Shown: one piece after another, positions 9,288 to 16,749 of the stretch
Layout: each line of letters opens with the position of its first letter
Position numbering within the stretch: the stretch's first letter is position 1
Origin: GCA-002727735 sp038134525
GTDB lineage: Bacteria; Bacteroidota; Bacteroidia; Flavobacteriales_D; Parvicellaceae
Direction of reading: 5' to 3'
NCBI GenBank assembly: GCA_038134525.1
Contig: JAYPVI010000009.1
Span: 33,997 to 97,996 of the forward strand
Length of the DNA: 64,000 bases
Position numbers and translations under genes: made by a program
The notes under the pieces: generated by a model
The model's database searches: none
What the model saw: only the letters and a program-made list of their open reading frames with translations
Told to the model about the DNA's origin: nothing

Positions 9288-9698
9288 ATGCAAGAAATCA
9301 CTGTTGTTAGAGCTGAACATTTTAATGCGGCACATAGGCTTCACAATGATAATTGGTCCGATGTAAAAAACAAAGCGTTTTATGGAAAATGTAACAACCC
9401 AAATTTTCATGGTCATAATTATGATCTGGAAGTCATGGTCAGTGGAATTATCGATCAAGAGAGTGGTTATTTAATTGACATGAAAGTTTTATCAGATTTA
9501 ATTAAAAGTGAAATTTTAGATTGTTTTGATCACAAAAATTTAAACCTCGATACAATTGAATTCAAAAATTTAAATCCAACAGCAGAAAATATAGCCGTTG
9601 TCATTTACAATAAACTAAGATTAAAACTAAATCCTAAATATAAGCTCAAAATAAAACTATATGAAACTAAAAGAAATATCGTCATCTACCCTAGTTGA
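9288..9698 (+). CDS. 6-pyruvoyltetrahydropterin synthase / QueD family protein
   Basis: 136 aa, normal family length. Zinc ligands are His16 (HFNAAH), His41 and His43 (FHGHNY). The catalytic Cys35 is spaced C-x5-HGH, the arrangement of true 6-pyruvoyltetrahydropterin synthases, rather than the C-x3-HGH of QueD. PTAEN and the C-terminal LYETKRN are also family signatures. It acts on dihydroneopterin triphosphate, the product of the next gene. The end overlaps folE by 38 bp. Role as PTPS (biopterin-type cofactor) is favoured over queuosine because no other que gene is present; inference. Confidence 0.88.
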   Translation: MQEITVVRAEHFNAAHRLHNDNWSDVKNKAFYGKCNNPNFHGHNYDLEVMVSGIIDQESGYLIDMKVLSDLIKSEILDCFDHKNLNLDTIEFKNLNPTAENIAVVIYNKLRLKLNPKYKLKIKLYETKRNIVIYPS

Positions 9699-10362
9699 CG
9701 AACCAAACATAGAAGCGTATAATTTTGAAATAATAGGAAATGATCATATATCAACGTCCTACGATACTCCAATGAGATCAGATGCTTTCAACCTCTCTGA
9801 TAAAAAGAAAAAAGAGATTATAGAACAACATTTTAAAGCTATTATGGAAACATTAGGTCTAGATTTATCTGATGATTCTTTATCTGGCACCCCACATCGA
9901 GTTGCAAAAATGTATGTAGATGAAATTTTTTATGGATTAAATCCAAAAAACAAACCCAAAGTTGCCCTTTTTGAAAATAAATATAAATATAACGAGATGA
10001 TTGTAGAAAGAAATATCACTTTCTATTCCAATTGTGAACATCATTTCGTTCCCATATTTGGAAAGGTTCATGTAGCCTATATTTCATCTGGAAAGGTCAT
10101 TGGCCTATCCAAAATAAATAGAATAGTAGATTACTTTGCTAGACGTCCGCAAGTTCAAGAAAGACTGACCAATCAAATTGGAAATGATTTGATAAGTATT
10201 CTAGAAACTGAACATGTAGCTGTAATCATTGATGCAAAACACATGTGTGTTTCATCAAGAGGTATTAAAGATGATTCTTCTGCCACAACTACTTGTTTTT
10301 ACAGTGGTAAATTTCAAAATGAACATACCAAAGCAGAATTTCATAAATATTTGAATACATGA
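9661..10362 (+). CDS. folE: GTP cyclohydrolase I
   Basis: 233 aa. Converts GTP to 7,8-dihydroneopterin triphosphate. Zinc ligands Cys125 and His128 (NCEHHF) and Cys196 (HMCVSSRG) are present, as are GTPHRVAKMYV and GLSKINRIVDYFARRPQVQERLT. The start at 9661 overlaps the upstream gene by 38 bp; it is kept because the segment around HISTSYDTPMRSDAF is conserved in flavobacterial FolE, and an internal start would lose it. It supplies substrate to the adjacent PTPS-like enzyme. The stop overlaps the next ATG (ATGA). Confidence 0.95.
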   Translation: MKLKEISSSTLVDEPNIEAYNFEIIGNDHISTSYDTPMRSDAFNLSDKKKKEIIEQHFKAIMETLGLDLSDDSLSGTPHRVAKMYVDEIFYGLNPKNKPKVALFENKYKYNEMIVERNITFYSNCEHHFVPIFGKVHVAYISSGKVIGLSKINRIVDYFARRPQVQERLTNQIGNDLISILETEHVAVIIDAKHMCVSSRGIKDDSSATTTCFYSGKFQNEHTKAEFHKYLNT

Positions 10363-10841
10363 TAAAATTTTCATCTCATTCTGGAATTCATACTTTAAAA
10401 GTGGTTCAGGACTTGAAAACCAATATAAACGAAGCTTGGGCATTCTTCTCCAATCCTAATAATTTATCTAAAATTACACCAAAAGAAATGGGATTTAACA
10501 TCACTTCAGAAACACCTGAATATATGTTTGAAGGGCAGATCATTTCCTATAAAGTTTCTCCAATCTTAGGCATAAAATTGAACTGGGTAACAGAAATCAC
10601 ACATGTTAAGAATCAACTGTTTTTTGTAGATGAACAGCGATTTGGTCCTTATACCATGTGGCATCACGAACATCATTTTGAAGAAATTGACGGTATGATT
10701 AGAATGACTGATAAGGTTTCTTTTAAAGTACCATTTGGTTTATTTGGACGCTTATTTGTCCCCATTATTGTTAAACCACAACTCAGAAAAATTTTCAATT
10801 ACAGATTTGAAATTTTAGAAAAAAAATACAACCATGCATAA
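10359..10841 (+). CDS. SRPBCC (START/Bet v1-like) family protein
   Basis: 160 aa. HTLKVVQDLKTNINEAWAFF followed by NPNNLSKITPKEMGF is the entry to a helix-grip ligand-binding fold, and DKVSFKVPFGLFGRLF near the end completes it. SRPBCC proteins bind hydrophobic ligands. In light-inducible clusters of other bacteria similar genes sit next to photolyase and folE. Overlaps folE by 4 bp and the SDR by 8 bp, so strictly co-translated. No ligand can be assigned. Confidence 0.8.
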   Translation: MIKFSSHSGIHTLKVVQDLKTNINEAWAFFSNPNNLSKITPKEMGFNITSETPEYMFEGQIISYKVSPILGIKLNWVTEITHVKNQLFFVDEQRFGPYTMWHHEHHFEEIDGMIRMTDKVSFKVPFGLFGRLFVPIIVKPQLRKIFNYRFEILEKKYNHA

Positions 10842-11508
10842 TACATTGATTGTAGGAGGAACAAAAGGTATCGGATTAGCCATATCAAATTTATTATCGC
10901 AAGAAAATTGCATCATTTTTAGTAGAAACGATTACAATCTATCTTCTTCAACACATCATCATATAAAAGTAGATGTAGTACAAGACGAGCTTCCTGAGTT
11001 AGAAAATTTGCAAAATATCATATACTGTCCAGGCAGCATAAACCTAAAACCTTTTGGATCTTTAAAAGAAGAAGATTTTATAAATGATTACCAAGTTAAT
11101 TTCATGGGAGCTGTAAAGGTCATCAAAAAATACTTTAAGCAAATCAGCAAAGTTGAGAACGCTAATATTATCTTGTTTAGTACAGTAGCAGTAACACAAG
11201 GTATGCCTTTTCATGCCTCCATATCATCTGCTAAAGGAGCCATTGAAGGATTAACCAAGACTTTAGCTGGAGAGTTTGCCGGAAAAATCAAAGTGAATTG
11301 TGTGGCGCCAACCCTTACCAATACTCCACTTGCAAGCGGTATATTAAGAAACGAAGAGGCTGTTAAGAGGTCCAACGAGAGACACCCCACTAAAAGAATA
11401 AACAATGCTGAAGATGTAGCTAAGGCCGCATTATTTTTATTAGGTGATCATAATATGACAGGCCAAATTTTACATGTTGATGGAGGCCTATCTTCACTTA
11501 AAATTTAA
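10834..11508 (+). CDS. SDR family oxidoreductase lacking catalytic Tyr
   Basis: 224 aa, Rossmann fold with GGTKGIG at residues 8-14 and the C-terminal TGQILHVDGG typical of classical short-chain dehydrogenases. The active-site YxxxK motif is altered: Lys134 is present in SISSAKGAIEG but the Tyr position is Ile130. A Ser/Thr-rich strand (LFSTVAV) precedes it. Partner genes suggest a pteridine or sepiapterin-reductase-like role, but the missing Tyr means normal proton transfer is doubtful. Overlaps the SRPBCC gene by 8 bp. Either a divergent enzyme with another acid or a non-catalytic binder. Confidence 0.85.
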   Translation: MHNTLIVGGTKGIGLAISNLLSQENCIIFSRNDYNLSSSTHHHIKVDVVQDELPELENLQNIIYCPGSINLKPFGSLKEEDFINDYQVNFMGAVKVIKKYFKQISKVENANIILFSTVAVTQGMPFHASISSAKGAIEGLTKTLAGEFAGKIKVNCVAPTLTNTPLASGILRNEEAVKRSNERHPTKRINNAEDVAKAALFLLGDHNMTGQILHVDGGLSSLKI

Positions 11509-11510
11509 CT

Positions 11511-11591
11511 ATGAATTACATTTTCTTTACATTATTAATAGGATTATTAACGATCGGTTTATGGTTTCTCCCTAAATCACAAAACAATTGA
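11511..11591 (+). CDS. 26-aa single-pass membrane microprotein
   Basis: ATG two bases after the SDR stop, TGA one base before the photolyase ATG. The peptide starts MNYIFFTLLIGLLTIGLWFL and ends in a short polar PKSQNN tail, so it is one transmembrane helix plus tail. Precise packing between two overlapping-style genes argues that it is translated. Too short for ordinary gene callers. Function unknown; such peptides often stabilise membrane complexes, but no membrane partner is evident in the operon unless the downstream paralogous pair at 12949-14525 is involved. Confidence 0.55.
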   Translation: MNYIFFTLLIGLLTIGLWFLPKSQNN

Positions 11592-11592
11592 T

Positions 11593-12888
11593 ATGCATAT
11601 TTTTTGGTTTAGAAGAGACTTAAGATTATTTGACAATACGGCTTTGCATAAAGCTCTTGACGAAAACAAGGGTGTACAACCCATTTTTATATTTGACAAA
11701 AACATTATTGATGAGCTAGAAAGTAATGATGCCAGAATTAATTTCATCTACACGCATTTATCAAAAATCAACAAAGAGTTAAAAAATTACGACTCGTCTT
11801 TAAAAGTGTATTACGGAAACCCAGTAGATGTATTTAGAGAAATTTGTTTAAAAGTAGATGTTGAAAGTGTTTACACCAACCAGGACTACGAGCCATATGC
11901 TATCAACAGGGATCGTGAAGTAAATGAGGTATTACGGGATTTTGGAGTTCCTTTTTTCACCTTCAAAGATCAAGTCATTTTTGAAAGAAACGAAGTAGTG
12001 AAGAACGATGGAAAACCCTACACAGTTTTCACTCCCTTCAAAAACCGATGGTTATTACAATTTAACGAAACAGAATGTAAGGTAAACACCGATTCTAACT
12101 TCACAAATCTTAAAAAATCAAATTATCCATTTCCAAACATGGAAGATCTTGGATTTTCCCCGTCACCCATTCAAGTTCCTGAATTTGATTTGAATAAGGT
12201 AATGGATTATGATAAAACAAGAAATATTCCATCATTAGACAGCACCTCTAAAATTGGCCCACACTTAAGATTTGGCACAGTTAGTATTCGAGAAATTGTT
12301 CTCAAGGTAAAAGACGTGGATTCAACTTATTTAAGTGAGCTCATCTGGAGAGAGTTTTTTATGCAAATTTTATGGCATTTTCCACATGTGGTAACTCAAA
12401 ACTTCAGAGCCAAATACAATGGAGTACAATGGAGAAATAATGAAGAAGAGTTCAAAAAGTGGTGTAATGGAGAAACCGGTTATCCATTTGTAGATGCGGG
12501 TATGAGAGAACTCAACAAAACTGGATTCATGCATAACCGCGTACGCATGATTACAGCCAGTTTTCTTTGTAAACACTTGCTCATTGATTGGCGCTGGGGC
12601 GAAGCCTATTTTGCCAAAAAGTTATTAGATTATGAACTGGCTTCTAACAATGGTAATTGGCAGTGGTCAGCAGGAACCGGATGTGATGCAGCACCCTATT
12701 TTAGAGTATTTAATCCTTCAGAACAAATTAAAAAATTTGATAGAGCGCATGATTACATCAACAAGTGGATTGAGAACTTAAATGAACTTACTTATCCTCA
12801 ACCTATGGTGGACCATACATTTGCCAGAAATCGAGCAATTGAAACCTACAAAATAGGTTTAGAAAATAATGTAATGGAAATGGCTTAG
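11593..12888 (+). CDS. Deoxyribodipyrimidine photolyase (class I)/cryptochrome
   Basis: 431 aa. The N-terminal antenna domain begins with HIFWFRRDLRLFDNTAL; the FAD domain has SKIGPHLRFGTVS, ELIWREFFMQILWHFP, GYPFVDAGMRELNKTGFMHN, NNGNWQWSAGTGCDAAPYF and RVFNPSEQ. The Asn-Asn-Gly-Asn-Trp stretch around the FAD matches DNA-repairing CPD photolyases. It repairs pyrimidine dimers with blue light in the cytoplasm. Class I enzymes use a folate antenna, which fits the folE-containing operon. Start ATG follows the microprotein stop by one base. Confidence 0.93.
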   Translation: MHIFWFRRDLRLFDNTALHKALDENKGVQPIFIFDKNIIDELESNDARINFIYTHLSKINKELKNYDSSLKVYYGNPVDVFREICLKVDVESVYTNQDYEPYAINRDREVNEVLRDFGVPFFTFKDQVIFERNEVVKNDGKPYTVFTPFKNRWLLQFNETECKVNTDSNFTNLKKSNYPFPNMEDLGFSPSPIQVPEFDLNKVMDYDKTRNIPSLDSTSKIGPHLRFGTVSIREIVLKVKDVDSTYLSELIWREFFMQILWHFPHVVTQNFRAKYNGVQWRNNEEEFKKWCNGETGYPFVDAGMRELNKTGFMHNRVRMITASFLCKHLLIDWRWGEAYFAKKLLDYELASNNGNWQWSAGTGCDAAPYFRVFNPSEQIKKFDRAHDYINKWIENLNELTYPQPMVDHTFARNRAIETYKIGLENNVMEMA

Positions 12889-12948
12889 TGCCAATATCTC
12901 ATTTTACCATAAATAAAAAGTTGTAGTTTAGTCCAATAACTTCACCCC

Positions 12949-13755
12949 ATGAGAATTCCATTTGTTGACCGCAATACAGCTACTAATCAACTTATCCAGT
13001 TTTCTATTTTATTTTATTGGTCTATATTTTGGTTTTTCAACATCGTAGATAAAGTAATTGGGGGAAGTATGTTTCTTTGGGTTGGTAGAGATCGTTTTGC
13101 CCAGTTTCAAAAGTTTTTTGCCTCTGCTGGTTTGGAATCACCTTGGATAGCTAACTTGGCTTTAATAGTTGCTGCAGGACTAGAAGTATTTGCTTTTGTA
13201 TTTTTACTAGGAGCGCTAATCTATTATGTAAAGAAAAAAACAAAATCTGCCAGAAGTTGGTTTTTTATAGGAGTCATATTTACCCTTATAACATTTACTA
13301 TTTTTTCTATTGGTGATCACATTTTTGGAGATCGTTTTGAATTGCTGGAACATACTTTATTCTGGTTTCTCACCTTATTTTCTTGGGTAGTTTTTGTTCG
13401 ACTTTACCAAAAACCTGAAAATGAAAACCTTTCTTTAAATAAAAAACAAATCTTGTTGTCCGGATTGTTATCCATTTTTCTAATTGTAGTTACTAGCTCG
13501 TCTATTTTAAGCTATAATAAAAATTACTTCTATCGAAGAACAGATGCTTTAGATAGTGAAAAAGTGAGTGAAAATATATTTAAGGTTACTTTCCCCTTTC
13601 TTGGAGGAAGTACTGTATTTGAAAAAACCATTGAGCGATTTAATTCCGCATATCCTGATAAAAAAATTAATCATATTTATACCGTACCAAAACCACTTAG
13701 ACTAAAGAAGGCTGATGCCCTTATTTTTTACATCATAACAGAAGATAAAAGATGA
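12949..13755 (+). CDS. Membrane protein, first of a tandem paralogous pair
   Basis: 268 aa with about five membrane segments in the first 185 residues, then a soluble C-terminal domain of about 80 residues. The core shared with its neighbour includes FFNIVDKVI..FLWVGRDRFAQF, SIGDHIFGDRFELLEHTLFW and the C-terminal FPFLGGSTVFEKTIERFN. The GD-(H/Q)-x-FGDRF-x-LLEH block is polar inside a membrane segment, which suggests a functional site. Vaguely DoxX-like in layout, but I do not recognise the family. Ends in an ATGA overlap with the next gene. A TAACTTCA box lies 4 nt before its ATG. Confidence 0.75.
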   Translation: MRIPFVDRNTATNQLIQFSILFYWSIFWFFNIVDKVIGGSMFLWVGRDRFAQFQKFFASAGLESPWIANLALIVAAGLEVFAFVFLLGALIYYVKKKTKSARSWFFIGVIFTLITFTIFSIGDHIFGDRFELLEHTLFWFLTLFSWVVFVRLYQKPENENLSLNKKQILLSGLLSIFLIVVTSSSILSYNKNYFYRRTDALDSEKVSENIFKVTFPFLGGSTVFEKTIERFNSAYPDKKINHIYTVPKPLRLKKADALIFYIITEDKR

Positions 13756-14525
13756 AAGAAAAGAACATATTAAAATTTATGGTGCTTTTTTTCTGGACCT
13801 TTTTTTGGGCATTAAGTGTGTTAGATAAAATTATTCCAGATGTAAACTACTTGTGGGTGGGAAAAGATTTTTTTGCTCTTTTCGTTAAATTTTTTGGATC
13901 ATTGGGCTTAAAAAATCCTATCTTCCCTACACTGGCATTAGCCTTTGTTTCGTCTCTTGAAGCATTGAATTTTATTTTTTACTTACTAGCTTTAATTCAA
14001 TTTAGTAAACGAAAAACAGAGCTGGCTCAAAAGTGGTTTTTCCGAGGTATATTAACTTCTGTTACCTTATTTGGCTTATTCTCCATAGCCGATCAAGTAT
14101 TTGGAGACCGGTTCCAACTCTTAGAACACGGATTGTTCTGGTTAATACTAATTGCCTCTTGGATCCTATATAAATATTTAAGTGAAAGCGATTTAGCCAT
14201 TTTATCTGTAAAAAACAAAGAAGTTAAAGTGGCTATTCTGATAAGTATTGTTCTAACTTCTGTTGCCTCTTTTTCTATTATTGATTTTTCGCAAAACACA
14301 TTTTCAAATACGGATAGTCCTGTAGAAGGGGTTGAAGTGGTAAAAGATGTATACAAGTTTGATTTTCCTTTCTTAGCAGACAAACGAGTATGGGAAAAAA
14401 CCATCAACCAATTCAAAATAGATTATCCTGAACTGAAAATAAATTACATCTACACCGGACCTTCTGAACTGAACTCAAAGAAAAAAACTCACCTATTACT
14501 TTATGTTTTTACAGAAAAAATGTAG
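13752..14525 (+). CDS. Membrane protein, second of a tandem paralogous pair
   Basis: 257 aa, same architecture as the preceding gene: about five transmembrane helices, then a C-terminal domain. Matching blocks are LDKIIPDVNYLWVGKDFFAL, SIADQVFGDRFQLLEHGLFW and FPFLADKRVWEKTINQFK. Identity is clear but moderate, so the duplication is old. Overlaps its paralogue by 4 bp, indicating obligate co-expression and perhaps a heterodimer. Convergent with the TPR-phosphatase two bases away. Function unknown. Confidence 0.75.
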   Translation: MKEKNILKFMVLFFWTFFWALSVLDKIIPDVNYLWVGKDFFALFVKFFGSLGLKNPIFPTLALAFVSSLEALNFIFYLLALIQFSKRKTELAQKWFFRGILTSVTLFGLFSIADQVFGDRFQLLEHGLFWLILIASWILYKYLSESDLAILSVKNKEVKVAILISIVLTSVASFSIIDFSQNTFSNTDSPVEGVEVVKDVYKFDFPFLADKRVWEKTINQFKIDYPELKINYIYTGPSELNSKKKTHLLLYVFTEKM

Positions 14526-14527
14526 GG

Positions 14528-16708
14528 TTACACTTCTACCCCCATAACACAAATGTCATCAATTTGATCTTGATGATCTCCCATCCAGTCTTCTAAAGTT
14601 TTTATTAAAATCATTTCTTGTTTTGAAATGGGTTTTTTCGAAGCTTCTATAATCATTTCACAAAATCTTTTTTTAAGAAACTTTTTTCCGTTTGGACCAC
14701 CAAATTGGTCATGAAAACCATCTGACGATATGTAAATCATATCTCCTTTTTCTAACTTTAAAGTATGGTTGGTGAAAGGTGTCATTTTTCCAGCAAACAC
14801 ACCAATAGGTTGATTGTCAGGTTTATATTCTTTCAGCACTCCTTTACTAACATGAAACATGGGATTAAATGCCCCAGCATATTCTAATTCGAGGGTTTTC
14901 AAATTTAATTTACAGATTGCCATATCCATACCTTCTTTTGAATCTTCTTTATTTTTATCTTGATTTAATGATTTTATGAGTAGTTCTCTAAGCTTATCTA
15001 ATATTAACGAGGGTTTTTCTAATTTTCCTTCAATTATAACTTCATTTAATAACGAATTACCTATCATACTCATAAAGGCTCCAGGAACACCATGTCCAGT
15101 ACAATCTGCGACAGTAAAATAAACGGTTTCATTCAAGGTTTTATGAACCCAATAAAAATCTCCAGAAACAACATCTTTTGGACGAAATAGAATAAAGCTG
15201 TTTTTTAAAATATCTTTCATATAGACGGTTGAAGTCATTAAAGCATCTTGGATACGTTTAGCATAATTAATGCTATCAGTTACATCTTTATGGCTTTGAT
15301 TTAACTTCTCATGTTGTTCCTCAATGATAATTTTTTGTTCTTTAATTACATTAAGCCTTCCCCAAATCGCATATAGAAAAACAGCTACCGATATAACACC
15401 AAGAATTAAAAATAATATTATGATCCTCTGTTTGGATTTTTCATTTTCATCAATGATATGCTGAGCTTTCATAAGGGCCTGTTGTTTAATTAGGTTAACA
15501 CTATCTAGTTGATGTTTAGTTTCAAGATTGAATTTTTGTTCATTGATGATGTTATTGTGTTTGTAAGTATCAATTTCTAAAGACACAAGTAAAATTTCAT
15601 ATTGGTAAGCATTTTTAAAATCTCCAATTGCAGCATAGGATTTTGCTAATATTTGTAAGCTAGTTTTCTTTAGATTAGAATTTGGATTACTTTGAAATAC
15701 AATTAATGCAAAATCAATGGCTTTTTTATATTTTTTTAACTTAAAAAACACTTCTGAATACACGTGATCGACCGAAGAAACACCTATTTTATCATTAATA
15801 TTTACATAAATATCTCTACTTAATTTTAGGTATTTAAATACACTATCAATCGAGTTTTCAACACTAAAAAATTGTGCTCTTGAATAGTAGGAATCCGCAA
15901 TCCATTTTTTTCTATTGTAACGTTTATTAATTTTAATTGAAATAGTGTTGTAATATAACGCTGAATCTATCATTCCTAATACACCGTAAACATTGGCCAA
16001 GTCTGTAAATACATAAGGAATACTATCATATTTTAAAGAGGCTAAATACAATACTTTTTTATATAAGGTATCAAGTGTTGTATGACCTTTACCTGATAAA
16101 GAAACGGCTAATCCTTTACGATCATTTAAAGCTAATCTGATATTATATGCACTATCATGATATTTATATGCATAATCTCTAAATCCTTTCATAAAATTTG
16201 TACCAGCAAGATTATTGAAAGCAAGCGCCTTATATGTTTCAATATCAAATTCTCGAGCTTTAAGAAGTAGCAAATCGTAATAAACTAAAGCAGAATCCAA
16301 TTCTCCCTGATCTTGAAAAAAATTTCCTAGAGCATTAATAATCCTGAGATATTGAATTGTATCGTTTTTCTCAATCGAATTTCTTACAATTCTGTAATTC
16401 ATAAAAGCAGAATCCAATTCTCCTTTATATTGTTGTATCACGGCTTTATTAAATAGAGCTAGTGTCTTATACTTACTATTTTTTAAGGCCTCAGCAAATT
16501 CCATTTGAATTTTACAGTATTTTTCTGAAAGAAAAAGGTTTTTCGAGGTTGTAATAGATACATATCTATTTAAAGCCTTATACCTTTTATCTAACGAGTT
16601 TGTGGAATCTTTGTAAATGATTAGTAACGAGTCATCTATGGAAGCAAAAGTGCTTACGGATAGGAAATAAAAAAATAAAGAGAAAACGAAATACCTTGCT
16701 AAAAACAA
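14528..16708 (-). CDS. TPR-repeat SpoIIE-type (PP2C) serine phosphatase
   Basis: 726 aa. Signal-anchor-like N-terminus, then TPR-type helical repeats (residues about 40-400), a transmembrane segment (IIILFLILGVISVAVFLYAI, about 430-450), a short coiled coil with QSHKDVTDSINYAKRIQDA, and a C-terminal PP2C/SpoIIE domain with VSGDFYW and ADCTGHGVPGAFMSM metal-ligand motifs. This layout is common in Bacteroidota, where it is thought to relay envelope signals to cytoplasmic phosphoproteins. The start is uncertain: no ATG exists near, and the TTG used here overlaps a perfect TAGTTTTG promoter-like box at 16706-16713. Confidence 0.85.
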   Translation of the reverse strand: MFLARYFVFSLFFYFLSVSTFASIDDSLLIIYKDSTNSLDKRYKALNRYVSITTSKNLFLSEKYCKIQMEFAEALKNSKYKTLALFNKAVIQQYKGELDSAFMNYRIVRNSIEKNDTIQYLRIINALGNFFQDQGELDSALVYYDLLLLKAREFDIETYKALAFNNLAGTNFMKGFRDYAYKYHDSAYNIRLALNDRKGLAVSLSGKGHTTLDTLYKKVLYLASLKYDSIPYVFTDLANVYGVLGMIDSALYYNTISIKINKRYNRKKWIADSYYSRAQFFSVENSIDSVFKYLKLSRDIYVNINDKIGVSSVDHVYSEVFFKLKKYKKAIDFALIVFQSNPNSNLKKTSLQILAKSYAAIGDFKNAYQYEILLVSLEIDTYKHNNIINEQKFNLETKHQLDSVNLIKQQALMKAQHIIDENEKSKQRIIILFLILGVISVAVFLYAIWGRLNVIKEQKIIIEEQHEKLNQSHKDVTDSINYAKRIQDALMTSTVYMKDILKNSFILFRPKDVVSGDFYWVHKTLNETVYFTVADCTGHGVPGAFMSMIGNSLLNEVIIEGKLEKPSLILDKLRELLIKSLNQDKNKEDSKEGMDMAICKLNLKTLELEYAGAFNPMFHVSKGVLKEYKPDNQPIGVFAGKMTPFTNHTLKLEKGDMIYISSDGFHDQFGGPNGKKFLKKRFCEMIIEASKKPISKQEMILIKTLEDWMGDHQDQIDDICVMGVEV

Positions 16709-16749
16709 AACTAAATTTTAACTAAAAATAGAAAGATTATTTAAATAAA

